The translations under genes were made by a program, and so were the position numbers. Of a DNA stretch of 64,000 nucleotides, positions 18,903 through 28,180 are shown piece by piece. The notes beneath the pieces were generated by a model. That model did no database searches. It saw only the letters and a list, made by a program, of their open reading frames with translations, and had not been told where the DNA came from. The DNA is from Rhodospirillaceae bacterium (GTDB lineage: Bacteria > Pseudomonadota > Alphaproteobacteria > Thalassobaculales > Thalassobaculaceae): NCBI GenBank assembly GCA_018401495.1, contig JAGYJX010000006.1, positions 372,001 through 436,000 of the forward strand. Direction: 5' to 3'. Each line of letters opens with the position of its first letter. Positions within the stretch are counted from its first letter, which is position 1.

Positions 18903-19906
18903 TCAGGACGCGTCCGTCGTCTCCCGCCATGTCGCGCGCAGCCATTCGGCGCAGGCAACCGACTGCTCGAACAGGGAGTACCGGCATCCCTCGCCGTAGT
19001 CGAAGCCGGGAATGAACTCGGTGCTGATCTGGCCGAGCGGGTCGGTCGGGTCGGCGGCGTGCCGTCGCATCAGCTGGCGGATCACCTCCTTCCAGGGCTC
19101 CAGCCGCGTCCCGTCCCACTCCGCGTGGTAGACGCCGGCGCCGGGATCGACGAACGGGTACTGGATGCCGCGACCGGGCTTGCCGTCCGGGCCGATGGCG
19201 GCCGGTGTTGCGCGGGTTGCGCGGCACCGCCGACCGGGCGTGGCAGTGCCGCACCCAGCCGGCCTCGATCCAGGCGCCGCAGACATGGCCGGGCCGGAAC
19301 GGATCGAGCACCAGCCGTCCGCTCTCGACATCGCCGCGAATGTCGCCGATGGCCTGTTCCTCGGGATGGTCGATCTTGAAGATCACGTGGCTGTGGTCGA
19401 GGGTCATGCGGTACGGGCATGCCGCGCGCCTCGACCAGGCGGGCGACCTCCGCCACGCGCCGGAAATCCTCCGACCACATGTTCACGTGGATCTCGAAGC
19501 ACGGCTCGACGCCGCGCTTGGCGCCTTCCTCGAACGCGAAGGCGTAGAAGTCGGCGACGTCGGCGTTGCTCGCCGGGCGTCCGTCCGCCCGCAGCGTCTT
19601 GACCTGGACGTTGTGGACGATCGAGCCGAGCCGACGGGCGGTGTCGAGGTTCCGGACCAGCAGATCCTCGTCCTGGCCGAGGGCGTAGAACCAGCCGCCG
19701 CAGCGAACGGGAATGCCGTACTTCTCGCTGGCGCGGGCGAAGTCGTCGATCTGGTCGGGATCCGGCGTCTTGTCGACGTAGTCGAAGACCCCGGCGTCGC
19801 GCACCATGCGGAACCGGGTGTCGACGTCCGGCATCGGGTCGGCGTGGGCGTGCTTGATGCCGTTGGTCTGGATGCCGATCGGCAGCGGCCGCGCCACCGC
19901 GCTCAT
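18903..19906 (-). CDS. Xylose isomerase-like TIM-barrel protein (two apparent frameshifts)
   Basis: ATG 19906 overlaps the stop of the upstream PhyH gene (ATGA), so the two are coupled. The first 165 residues (IGIQTNGIKHAHA, DYVDKTPDPDQIDDFARA, EIHVNMWSEDFRRVAEVARL) fit AP-endonuclease/sugar isomerase family 2 barrels. The frame changes near 19412 and again near 19205; the later parts (LDHSHVIFK and STEFIPGFDYGEG) carry further metal-ligand-like residues. Joined length is about 334 residues. It probably isomerises or epimerises a sugar-like compound that the PhyH enzyme also acts on. Confidence 0.75.
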
Positions 19907-20808
19907 CCCATCATCGTCGCGAAGGCGCTGCGCGCGCCGCCGGTCTTCTGGGTCTTGAAGATCGACCCCGCATCGGGTGCGGGGGGCAGCGGGATGCGGA
20001 CCGGGTTGGCCTCGACCCGCGGCTGGGTGGTCGGCTGGCCGCAGATCATGCGGGCCTGCAGGTCGTCCCACAGCGCGCGCTGCCCAAGGCGCTGATAGTA
20101 CGAGGCGCCGCCGACCAGGGGCCAGGCGTCGGCCGCCAGGCACTCGTAGAACAGGATGAAGCGGTTGCGGTCGCTCATGTTCGGGGCCGAGCCGTGCAGG
20201 GTGCGCACGTGGTGGACCGTCATCGAGCCGGCCTTGCCGGTCAGGGTCACCATCCGGTCGTGATGGAAGTCCGGGTCCCCCGGATCGACGGCGCCGCAGA
20301 ACACCCCGTCGGCGTTGGTGTGGGCGAGCACCGGGCCCTTGTGGCTGCCGGGGATCACCTGCAACGGCCCGTTGGCCTCGTCCACGTCCTCCAGCATCAG
20401 GCCGACCGCCAGCAGGTCGTCGTTGGTGTGCGGGTAGAACGCCCAGTCCTGGTGCCACTCGACAGCGGCACCACCTCCCGGCGCCTTGGTGTTCAGCTTG
20501 GCGGTGCTGAGCGCGACGTTGGGGCCGAGCAGGGTCTTGAGCACGTCGGTGATGCGGCTGTTGACCAGGGTTTCCCAGTACACCGGGTGCTGCTTGTGCG
20601 GCAGCTTGATGCGGGTGAGGCGGGGCTGGGCGGCGGAATGCCCGTCGTCGAGGTCGAAGACGTCGTCGCTTTCCGTGACGCCGCGCGACTTCTCGATGAG
20701 GTCGTAGGTGACCCGGCGAAGCGCGTCGAGCTGCGCCGGCGTCACGGCGTTCTCGACCATCAGGTAGCCATTGTCCCGGTAGAACGCGACGTCGTCGGCG
20801 CTGAGCAT
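19903..20808 (-). CDS. Phytanoyl-CoA dioxygenase (PhyH) family protein
   Basis: I start at ATG 20808 because AGGAGG lies 6 bases before it; the ATG two codons earlier is too close to that site. The protein has the Fe(II)/2-oxoglutarate facial triad: HxD in VEWHQDWAFYPH and the distal histidine in VRTLHGSAPN, followed by the NR of the 2OG-binding region. GPLQVIPGSHKGP is typical of PhyH proteins. It hydroxylates an unknown small molecule in the cytoplasm. It is the first gene of a two-gene operon with the TIM-barrel protein. Confidence 0.88.
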   Translation of the reverse strand: MLSADDVAFYRDNGYLMVENAVTPAQLDALRRVTYDLIEKSRGVTESDDVFDLDDGHSAAQPRLTRIKLPHKQHPVYWETLVNSRITDVLKTLLGPNVALSTAKLNTKAPGGGAAVEWHQDWAFYPHTNDDLLAVGLMLEDVDEANGPLQVIPGSHKGPVLAHTNADGVFCGAVDPGDPDFHHDRMVTLTGKAGSMTVHHVRTLHGSAPNMSDRNRFILFYECLAADAWPLVGGASYYQRLGQRALWDDLQARMICGQPTTQPRVEANPVRIPLPPAPDAGSIFKTQKTGGARSAFATMMG

Positions 20809-20963
20809 GGGCATCCTCCTGTCCGCCGGGCTGGCGGCGGCGCCCGGTCTCGCGACGGGATCGATGGTATCGGTAACATACTGCGAGTCAACCAAACGGG
20901 TCTGGTCCCGAAACGGTGCTTTCTGGATTTACCGGCCCGGTGCGGGCCGCTATCAGCAGGCGT

Positions 20964-23459
20964 ATGGACGTCATCACGCTCGTCGGCATCGTTGCCGCGC
21001 TCTTCATCGTCATCTCCCTGAGTGAACCCTTGGCCGACTGGTCGCGGCTGCCGTACACGGTGGTGCTGGCGATCATCGGAGCGTTGATCGGCAGCGGCGC
21101 GATCTACCTCGTCGATCATGGCGCCGACCTGCTGCCCGGGACGGTGGAGATCTTCGACCTGAACATCCGCGCCAGCGTGTTCCTCTATGTCCTCCTGCCG
21201 ACGCTGCTGTTCCAGGTGTCGCTGGGCCTGAACCTGCGACGGATGGCTGACGACTGGGTGCCGATCCTGGTGATGGCCGTCCTGGCCGTGGTCGTGGCCA
21301 CCTTCGCCATCGGTTACGCGCTGACGCCGTTCACGACGTTGCCCCTGGTGGCCTGCCTGATGCTCGGGGCGATCGTGGCCACGACAGACCCCTCGGCGGT
21401 GGTCTCGATATTCCGCAACATCGCGGCCCCCCAGCGGCTGACCCGGATCGTCGAGGGCGAGAGCCTCCTCAACGATGCCGCCGCCATCGCGCTGTTCGGC
21501 TTCTTCCTGACCTTCGTCATGCTCGGGGTGCCGAACCCGACCCTGCGCGACGCGCTCGTCGGCTTCCGGTGCTCATCCTCGGTGGCATCGCCACGGGATG
21601 GGCGCTGGCGCGGATCTGCCTGGCCGTGTTCGCCGGGCTCGGCCGGTTTCCGCTGGCCCAGATCTCGCTCAGCGTCGCCCTGCCTCTACGTCACCTATCT
21701 GGTCGCGGACCAGATTCTCGGGGTTTCGGGCGTCATCGCCGTGGTCATGGCCGGCATGACGCTGAACTTTCTCGGTCCGGGGCGCCTGTCGCCGGCGAAC
21801 CTGGCCAATCTGCGCGAAATCTGGGACGTGCTCGCGCACTGGGCCGGAGCGCTGATCTTCCTGCTGGCGGCGCTGTTGGTCCCCCGCCTGCTTGGCGACA
21901 TCCGTCTTCACGACCTCTTTCTGATCGGGATTGTCGTCCTTGCCGCGACCGCCGCCCGGCTGATCATGCTCTCCGTCGTGCTGCCGCTGCTGACCGCCCT
22001 CCGGCTGTCGCCACGCGTCGACCGACCCTACCGCGTGGCCATCCTCTGGGGCGGCCTTCGCGGTGCGGTGACCCTTGCGCTGGCGCTGGCGGTCACCGAG
22101 AACCTGCGCGTGCCGGAGGACATCCAGCGGGAGGTCGGCATACTTGCCACGGGCTTCACCCTGTTCACGCTGCTGGTGCAGGGAACCACGCTGCGCTGGA
22201 TCATCTCGCTTCTCGGTCTGGACAAGCTGACGCCGCTCGACCGGGCGCTGTCCAACCAGGTGATCGCCGTCGCGCTTCAGAACGTGCGCGAGGAGGTCGC
22301 CGAGACCGCGAAGAACCACGAACTGACCCACGAGATCGTCCGCGCCGAGGCGAAGCGGTTCGGCGAAAGGCTGGATGCCGCCGTCCAGCGCGCCGAAAGC
22401 GTCGACGACATCCCCGACCGCGACAAGATCACCCTCGGCCTGGTGGCGCTGGCGGGTCGCGAACGAGACATGATCCTCGACGCGTTTCACGAACAGCTGG
22501 TTTCGGCCCGGCTGGCCGAGCGCATGCTGTCGGACGCGGATCGCCTGATCGAACGCACCCGCGCCGGCGGGCGGGACGAGTACCGCTCGGCCGGCCGGAT
22601 GAGCCTTGCCCAGGGGCGTTGGTATCGGCTGGCAATCACCCTTCACAACCGTCTTCGCATGTCGAGGCTGCTGGCGCGGCTGACCGCGGACCGGTTCGAG
22701 ATCCTGCTGAACCAGCGGCTGATCCTGCGCGACCTGCACGGCTACATCGACGGCAAGATCCGGCGCATCCACGGTCGCCGCGTGGCCGACCTGCTGCACG
22801 AGCTTCTCAAGCGGAGGGAGGACGAGACCCAGTCGGCGATCGACGGGCTTCGCCTGCAGTATCCCGGCTACGCCGAAGAGATCGAACGCCGCTTTCTGCG
22901 TCGCACGTCGCTTCGGCTGGAGGAGCGCGAGTATGATCTTCTGTTCCAGGACGGCCTGATCGGGCGCGAACTCCACACCACCCTCAAGCAGGAGATCGAA
23001 GCGAACCGCAGGCGGGCCGACGCGCGCCCGCCGCTGGACCTCGCCGTGCAGAAGACCGAGCTCGTGCGCCAGTTTCCACTGTTCGCGGACATGGACGACG
23101 CCAGCCGCAGCCAGCTCTCGCGGGTCCTCAAGGCACGCTACGCCCAGCCGGGCGAGGCTCTCCTGCGGAAGCGAGACGTCCCGCGCGAGGTGTGCTTCAT
23201 CGCCTCCGGCGCCGTCGAGGTCGAGACGGCGGGTCAGCGGCACAAGCTCGGCCGGGGCGAGATGTTCGGGCAGCTGTCGCTGTTGAGCCGGCAGACGCTC
23301 CGGACCCAGGTGGTCGCCATCAGCCACACCACCCTGCTCGTTCTCGATGAGGCCCGCTTCCGGCGCCTGCTCGAGCGGAACCAAGCGCTCCGCACAGCGG
23401 TGATGGAGAGCGCCGTGAAACGCAGGATACCCATCGACAACCTGGTGATCTCGGGTTGA
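20964..23459 (+). CDS. CPA1 Na+/H+ antiporter with C-terminal cyclic-nucleotide-binding domain (two compensating frameshifts)
   Basis: From ATG 20964 (MDVITLVGIVAALFIVISL) the protein has about 12 membrane helices of the NhaP/CPA1 type, with the ion-site motif IVATTDPSAVVSIF and EGESLLNDAAAIALF. About 120 bases between 21565 and 21685 read in another frame (LILGGIATGWALARICLAVF), so two indels compensate. A cytoplasmic helical region follows. A cNMP-binding domain at about 700-815 begins at QFPLFADMDDASRSQLSRVL; its phosphate cassette is GRGEMFGQLSLLSRQTLRTQ. The cyclase at 4970 could supply the nucleotide, although nothing links them directly. Confidence 0.85.
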   Translation: MDVITLVGIVAALFIVISLSEPLADWSRLPYTVVLAIIGALIGSGAIYLVDHGADLLPGTVEIFDLNIRASVFLYVLLPTLLFQVSLGLNLRRMADDWVPILVMAVLAVVVATFAIGYALTPFTTLPLVACLMLGAIVATTDPSAVVSIFRNIAAPQRLTRIVEGESLLNDAAAIALFGFFLTFVMLGVPNPTLRDALVGFRCSSSVASPRDGRWRGSAWPCSPGSAGFRWPRSRSASPCLYVTYLVADQILGVSGVIAVVMAGMTLNFLGPGRLSPANLANLREIWDVLAHWAGALIFLLAALLVPRLLGDIRLHDLFLIGIVVLAATAARLIMLSVVLPLLTALRLSPRVDRPYRVAILWGGLRGAVTLALALAVTENLRVPEDIQREVGILATGFTLFTLLVQGTTLRWIISLLGLDKLTPLDRALSNQVIAVALQNVREEVAETAKNHELTHEIVRAEAKRFGERLDAAVQRAESVDDIPDRDKITLGLVALAGRERDMILDAFHEQLVSARLAERMLSDADRLIERTRAGGRDEYRSAGRMSLAQGRWYRLAITLHNRLRMSRLLARLTADRFEILLNQRLILRDLHGYIDGKIRRIHGRRVADLLHELLKRREDETQSAIDGLRLQYPGYAEEIERRFLRRTSLRLEEREYDLLFQDGLIGRELHTTLKQEIEANRRRADARPPLDLAVQKTELVRQFPLFADMDDASRSQLSRVLKARYAQPGEALLRKRDVPREVCFIASGAVEVETAGQRHKLGRGEMFGQLSLLSRQTLRTQVVAISHTTLLVLDEARFRRLLERNQALRTAVMESAVKRRIPIDNLVISG

Positions 23460-23596
23460 GCCGGAACAGTCCTCGACGGGGTGCCGCCACCCGAGAGGGG
23501 CGCGGTCAGTGCAGTCTGGACAATCCTCTCGGATTCCGGGCAATGTCGCCGTCATGGGTTGGTGCCTACCCGAATTGAAACAGGCACTTACCGGCC

Positions 23597-25219
23597 ATGA
23601 AGGCGATTTCCCGTGAAGCACAAGGCGCTAGAGCGGTGCCGACAGGTATAGGCGGATTGCCGCGCGTGCCGACGCGTTCGCCGGCGACCTGGGCCCCCAA
23701 GGCGGCGCTCGGACTGACGGGCGTGTTGTTGACGGCGCTGACCGTGCTGGCGTCCCTGATGGTCTGGCTCAGCTACGGCGAGGTGATGCGGGCGACCGAG
23801 ACGCGCGCCGAGAACGCCGCCCGTCTGGCGGCGGCGCACGTTCGCTGGATAGCCGAAGCGGCGTTCCAGACGCTCCGCCGGATCGACGACGAGGTCGGCG
23901 ACCGGGCCGCGACGTTCGATGCGAAGACGGTCGGCGACCTGGCGGCGAGCCTGTCGTCGCTGCCGGTGCAGGTGTCGATCTGGGTTTTCAACGCCGACGG
24001 GCAGTCGACATTCTCCACCCACCCCCAAGGCGAGTCGCTCAACGTGGCGGACCGCCCGTACTTCCAGGCGCTGCGCGACGGCGCGGAGTGGAGCATCAGC
24101 CCGCTGATCACCGGGCGGGTCAACCGCAGCGCGTTGTTCGTCATCGCCCGCCGGATCGAACGCGACGGACGGTTTCTCGGCGCGGCCATCATCGGCGTGC
24201 CCGCCGAGCTGATGTCGGAGTTCTGGGGCCGCCTGAATCTCGGCCCCGCCTCGTCGGTCAGCCTGATCCGTGACGACGGCTGGCTGGTGGCCAGGCACCC
24301 GCCGCCGCAGGGCCCGATGAACCTGAGCGGTCATGTCCTGTTCACCGAGCATCTGAAGCGGTCGCCATCCGGGGTTTACAGCAACCAGGTGTCGCCCGCC
24401 GACGGGGTGGCGCGGGTGGTCGGCTACCAGTTGGTCGAGGGTTTGCCGCTGGTGGCGGTGGCCGGCATCAACAGGGACGCCGTCCTCGACCGGTTCTGGT
24501 CCGGGGTCGGGTCGGTCGCGGTGGTGGCGGTCCCGATCGCCCTGGGCTTGCTCGCGGGGGCGTTCTGGGTCGCCGGCCTGCTGCGGCGCTATGAGCAACA
24601 GCGGCGCGAGCTCGATGCCGCGCTCGACCGCAACAGCGTGCTGTTCGCCGAGATCCATCACCGGGTGAAGAACAACCTCACCACCGTGGTGTCCCTCATC
24701 CAGATGAACGCCCTGCCGCCCCAGACCAAGCGCGACATCCGGACCCAGATCGGCGCCATGGTCGCGGTCCACGAGCAGATCTACCTGTCGGGCCAGTTCG
24801 GTACCGTCGACCTCGGCGCCTACATCCAGCGTCTCGTCGGCAATCTCCGGATCAGCAACGCGGCGACGGTGAAGGTCACCTGCGAGGCCGATCCGGTGGA
24901 GGTCGATGCCGACAGGGCGATGCCGGTCGGTCTCATCCTCAACGAGGTCGTGACCAACGCGTGCAAGCACGCGTTCCCGAACGGAAGGCTGGGATCGGTC
25001 GCGATCCGGGTCGAACGGATCGACGAGGCGCGCGCGCGGGTCAGCGTCCGTGACGACGGCGTCGGTTTCGACATCGACCAGGTGTCCGACGGCATGGGCA
25101 CCCGGCTCCTCGCCGGCCTGTCGGGTCAGATCGACGCCGAGTACACGTTCAGGCGCAGCGGCGGAACGGAGTTCGTGCTGACCTTTCCGTTGTCGTCGCC
25201 GGCGGCCGATGCCGGTTGA
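23597..25219 (+). CDS. Membrane sensor histidine kinase with extracytoplasmic Cache-like domain
   Basis: The 540-residue kinase has a helix at about 35-58 and a periplasmic dCache-like sensor (SIWVFNADGQSTFSTHPQG, LNVADRPYFQALRDGAEWSI, RVVGYQLVEGLPLVAVAGI). A second helix lies at about 300-322 (VAVVAVPIALGLLAGAFWVA). HisKA_2 follows (LFAEIHHRVKNNLTTVVSLI), then an HATPase domain (LNEVVTNACKHAFPNG, RDDGVGFD). It resembles kinases that feed the alphaproteobacterial general stress response or chemosensing. No partner regulator lies next to it. Confidence 0.88.
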   Translation: MKAISREAQGARAVPTGIGGLPRVPTRSPATWAPKAALGLTGVLLTALTVLASLMVWLSYGEVMRATETRAENAARLAAAHVRWIAEAAFQTLRRIDDEVGDRAATFDAKTVGDLAASLSSLPVQVSIWVFNADGQSTFSTHPQGESLNVADRPYFQALRDGAEWSISPLITGRVNRSALFVIARRIERDGRFLGAAIIGVPAELMSEFWGRLNLGPASSVSLIRDDGWLVARHPPPQGPMNLSGHVLFTEHLKRSPSGVYSNQVSPADGVARVVGYQLVEGLPLVAVAGINRDAVLDRFWSGVGSVAVVAVPIALGLLAGAFWVAGLLRRYEQQRRELDAALDRNSVLFAEIHHRVKNNLTTVVSLIQMNALPPQTKRDIRTQIGAMVAVHEQIYLSGQFGTVDLGAYIQRLVGNLRISNAATVKVTCEADPVEVDADRAMPVGLILNEVVTNACKHAFPNGRLGSVAIRVERIDEARARVSVRDDGVGFDIDQVSDGMGTRLLAGLSGQIDAEYTFRRSGGTEFVLTFPLSSPAADAG

Positions 25220-25344
25220 TCCGGGTCGCCCCGATCGACGCGAGCCCGGCGCGCGGCGGAATTCCGGCCTGCGCCTTGCATAGCTGGGCGCGGGCGGTGG
25301 CCGAGGCATCGGCGGGCCGCCCAAACTGCCGAGGTTGACGGGCG

Positions 25345-25920
25345 ATGCCGACCATGATCCTGGAAACACCGCGTCTCCTGCTCCGTGACTTCCACCGTTC
25401 CGACCGGCCGGCGTTCGTCGCCTACCAAACGGACCCGCGCTACCGCCGACTGTACGGCTTCGGCGAAGACGATCGCCGGGCTCACGCGCTGTTCGACCTG
25501 TTCCTGGAGTGGCAGAGCGAACAGCCGCGACGCGATCTCCAGGTCGGCATTTTCGACAACGGGTCCGGCAGACTGTGCGGTTGCTGCGGGCTGCGCCGCT
25601 CGACCGTCCCGGAGGGGGTGGCGGTGCTCGGGATCGAGCTGACCCCTGACGACTGGGGGCGCTATCGGTTGGCGATCGACGCGGTCGACGCCCTCATCGG
25701 GTATGCCTTTGCCGATCTCGGGCTCGACCTGATCGTCGGCTGGACGGCCAGCGGCAACCGGCGGGCGGAGCGGCTGGCGCGCCACTTCGGCGCATCCCTG
25801 GTCGGGCGGCGCGATGGCCCCGAGTGGATGGCTGGCCGTGGGCAGGTCGAGGTGCAATGGGCGCTGCCTCGCGCCGGCTGGCGTCAGGCCGAGAGACGCC
25901 GGCGGCCGATGCGCGGCTGA
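25345..25920 (+). CDS. GNAT N-acetyltransferase (RimJ/RimL-like)
   Basis: The 191-residue protein starts ILETPRLLLRDFHRSDRPAF, the usual start of RimJ/RimL-type acetyltransferases. It has a central strand AVLGIELTPDDWGRYRLAID, in which the acetyl-CoA site is poorly conserved, and the C-terminal VGWTASGNRRAERLARHFGAS. It transfers acetyl from acetyl-CoA to an amine; the acceptor is unknown. It converges on the acetyltransferase gene at 25927 with only 6 bases between stops. Confidence 0.85.
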   Translation: MPTMILETPRLLLRDFHRSDRPAFVAYQTDPRYRRLYGFGEDDRRAHALFDLFLEWQSEQPRRDLQVGIFDNGSGRLCGCCGLRRSTVPEGVAVLGIELTPDDWGRYRLAIDAVDALIGYAFADLGLDLIVGWTASGNRRAERLARHFGASLVGRRDGPEWMAGRGQVEVQWALPRAGWRQAERRRRPMRG

Positions 25921-25926
25921 CGGCGT

Positions 25927-27057
25927 TCAGCCGCTCGACGCGTCGGCGGCCCGCTCGATCGCTGGCCGCCAGTCCGGCTCGACCGCCAGGCCGAACGTCT
26001 CCTCCAGGGCCATATGGATCCCGTCGGCGTCCAGCAGCTTCCGCTCCGCGCGGCCATCCGGCCAACGCTCCGTGAACCGTCCGTCCAGCAGGGTGTAGCG
26101 GCTTTCGCGCGTGGTCCGGGCCACCATCAGGTTGTGCCGGAAATGCGAGGCCGGGTGGGTGGCGGTGAACCAGTTGGCGGCCTGGTAGTCGGAGTCGAGT
26201 TGCGGCTCGCGGGTGATCTCGTACACCGGCAGCCAGGCCTCGTCCCGCCGGACCTGCAGGAGCAGGTCGTCGCCGAACTCGATGACGCGGTAGGTGTCGT
26301 GCCCGGTCGACTGCGCCGCGTCGGTGTCCATGCGGATCGGCTCCGTCAGCGCGCAGGTCCCGAAGCCGACATCGACCAGCCAGGGCGCCCCGTCCAGGAT
26401 CACCCGCAGCACCATGTGGGTGCGCGCCGCCGGCGGCGTGCCGGGCGGGACGTTCCATCGCACCCGCGCCGCCAGTCCGGTCGCGTCGAAGCCGATCTCC
26501 TCCAGCACCCGACGGAACAGCCCGTTCTGCTCGAAGCAGTAGCCGCCCCGGCGGCGCCCGATCAGCTTGGCGTCGACGGCCTCCGGCGACAGCTCGATCC
26601 CGCGGCCGAGCAGGACGTCGATCGCCTCGAAGGCGATGGCGTCGGGGTGCCGGGTGTGGATTGCGCGAAGCGTCGCCATGTCGGCGCGCAACGCAGCGTC
26701 GTGACCGATCCGACGGGCGTAGGCGGCAAGGTCGACACGCGGTCCCGCCTCGGCGCCGTTGGCGGCCGCCAGGATCGCCGGGACCGCGACCGAGGCTCGG
26801 ACGTCGAGCAGCCGGATGCCGGGGTGGGCGCCGATGAACGACAGCCTGACCGCTGCCCTGGTGGCGTCGTCGACGCCGGCGTCGATCGCGACCAGGTCAA
26901 GGCTGCGGGCCTCGAACTCGACGGCCGCGGTTTCCGGCCGGGCCGATGCGGAGACGGCCAGGCCGAGCGCCGACAGTTCGCGGCCGATGGCCTCCAGCGC
27001 CGTGGGGCTGCGGCCCACGACCAGGACCCGGGGGGAGGGATGATCGACCACGGTCAC
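25927..27057 (-). CDS. Arylamine N-acetyltransferase with N-terminal receiver-like domain
   Basis: GTG 27057 overlaps the stop of the FMN reductase (GTGA). Residues about 1-105 look like a response-regulator receiver (PRVLVVGRSPTALEAIGREL, LDLVAIDAGVDDATR): the phosphoacceptor-like Asp is kept but the usual acidic pair is GRS. From about residue 110 it is an arylamine N-acetyltransferase: GRRRGGYCFEQNGLFRRVL with the catalytic Cys, HMVLRV with the catalytic His, and VDVGFG with the Asp. It would acetylate aromatic amines from acetyl-CoA in the cytoplasm. The added domain is unusual for this family. Confidence 0.85.
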   Translation of the reverse strand: MTVVDHPSPRVLVVGRSPTALEAIGRELSALGLAVSASARPETAAVEFEARSLDLVAIDAGVDDATRAAVRLSFIGAHPGIRLLDVRASVAVPAILAAANGAEAGPRVDLAAYARRIGHDAALRADMATLRAIHTRHPDAIAFEAIDVLLGRGIELSPEAVDAKLIGRRRGGYCFEQNGLFRRVLEEIGFDATGLAARVRWNVPPGTPPAARTHMVLRVILDGAPWLVDVGFGTCALTEPIRMDTDAAQSTGHDTYRVIEFGDDLLLQVRRDEAWLPVYEITREPQLDSDYQAANWFTATHPASHFRHNLMVARTTRESRYTLLDGRFTERWPDGRAERKLLDADGIHMALEETFGLAVEPDWRPAIERAADASSG

Positions 27058-27633
27058 GCCACCGCCTCCCCGTAGGCGGTGGCCGCCCGCGCCTGCGCGC
27101 AGCGCGCGCGCCCACCAGGACAGCCGGGCGAGCATGGTGGCGGCCGCGCTCTCGGCGCCGTCCGGGTCGCGGAGCGCGCCCTGCTCGTCGAACTGGTTCC
27201 AGGCGTTGACGAAGCCGACGCCGTCCCGCAGCCCGACGGCGTGCAGTTCGGCGAACACGTGCCGGAGGTGCTCGACCGCGCGAATGCCACCGGAGCCGCC
27301 GCCGTAGGAGACGAAGGCCACCGGCTTGGCCTGCCACTCGGCGTGGGCCGAATCGATCAGCGCCTTGAGCGGTGCGGGAAAGGAATGATTGTACTCCGGG
27401 GTCACTACCACGAAGCCGTCGGCCCGGTCGAGGCGGGCGCGCAGCGCCGAGCGGGCGGCGGTGTCCCGGCCCTCCACGCCGCGCGCCACATCCACCGCGA
27501 CCGGGTCGATGACGTCGACGGCGAAGCCGCCGGCCCGCTCGATCGCGGCCATCGTCCAGGCGGCGACGGTGTCGCAGAACCGCCCGTCGCGGGCGCTGCC
27601 GTAGATCAGGGCGATGTCGGTTCGGGGTGTCAT
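27054..27633 (-). CDS. NADPH-dependent FMN reductase family protein (one apparent frameshift)
   Basis: ATG 27633 starts a flavodoxin-like reductase: IALIYGSARDGRFCDTVAAW (phosphate-binding loop), DGFVVVTPEYNHSFPAPLKA and VSYGGGSGGIRAVEHLR. Near 27098 a one-base shift moves the frame to a C-terminus ending GEAVA and a stop at 27054, which overlaps the next gene's GTG start; otherwise the frame would run into the acetyltransferase. It probably reduces flavin, quinones or nitro/azo compounds. It is the first gene of the SoxR-type promoter at 27672-27702. Confidence 0.85.
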
Positions 27634-27671
27634 GGTGTTCGCGCTCCGGGTTGTCGGTCGGTGAGCGCAGG

Positions 27672-27702
27672 GATATAGAACCTCAACTATAGTTGAGGTC
27701 AA
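27672..27702 (-). promoter_or_regulatory. SoxR-type promoter and operator of the FMN reductase/acetyltransferase operon
   Basis: On the minus strand TTGACC (-35, 27702-27697) and TATATC (-10, 27677-27672) are separated by exactly 19 bases. That is the overlong spacer of promoters activated by MerR-family proteins. The spacer is filled by the perfect palindrome ACCTCAACTATAGTTGAGGT (27680-27699), which matches the known SoxR box core CCTCAA..TTGAGG. The soxR start is only 9 bases beyond, so SoxR bound here could also limit its own transcription. Confidence 0.88.
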
Positions 27703-27708
27703 GGGCCC

Positions 27709-28170
27709 ATGCGAAAAACAGTTCCGGGCGAGCGTCACCGGCAACTGACGGTCGGCGAGGTGTCGGCGCGCAGCGGCGTGGCGGTGTCGGCGCTGCATTT
27801 CTACGAGGCCAAGGGGCTGATCGAGAGCCTCCGCAGCGAAGGCAACCAGCGCCGCTACGCGCGCGAGGTGCTGCGGCGGGTGGCGGTGATCAAGGCGGCG
27901 CAGCGCGTCGGCATCCCGCTGGCCGAGATTCGCACGGCGCTCGGCGCCCTGCCGTCCGGCCGGACCCCGACGACCGAGGACTGGCGCGCGCTGTCGGCCG
28001 GCTGGCGGGCCGACCTGGACGCCCGGATCGAGCGGCTGACCCGGTTGCGCGACGCCCTCGACGGCTGCATCGGCTGCGGCTGCCTGTCGATCCGCGACTG
28101 CCCGTTGCGCAACCCGCGGGACATCATGGCCGAGCGTGGTCCCGGCGCCTCGACGCTGGAGCCGGACTAA
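27709..28170 (+). CDS. soxR: Redox-sensitive transcriptional activator SoxR
   Basis: The 153-residue MerR-family protein has the winged helix [23 protein letters not shown], the long dimerisation helix, and the [2Fe-2S] cysteine cluster [17 protein letters not shown] at about 120-137. Oxidation of the cluster by redox-cycling compounds or nitric oxide twists the overlong promoter and activates it. It is divergent from the FMN reductase/acetyltransferase operon with a textbook SoxR box between, so this is a local regulon aimed at redox-active aromatics rather than a soxS pair. Confidence 0.95.
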   Translation: MRKTVPGERHRQLTVGEVSARSGVAVSALHFYEAKGLIESLRSEGNQRRYAREVLRRVAVIKAAQRVGIPLAEIRTALGALPSGRTPTTEDWRALSAGWRADLDARIERLTRLRDALDGCIGCGCLSIRDCPLRNPRDIMAERGPGASTLEPD

Positions 28171-28180
28171 CGCCAACCGG

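Noticed and set aside
27058..28176. One 749-residue fusion of FMN reductase and arylamine acetyltransferase
   Set aside because: The reductase frame normally ends at 27054 after a one-base correction, and the stop/start overlap GTGA fits two coupled genes better.
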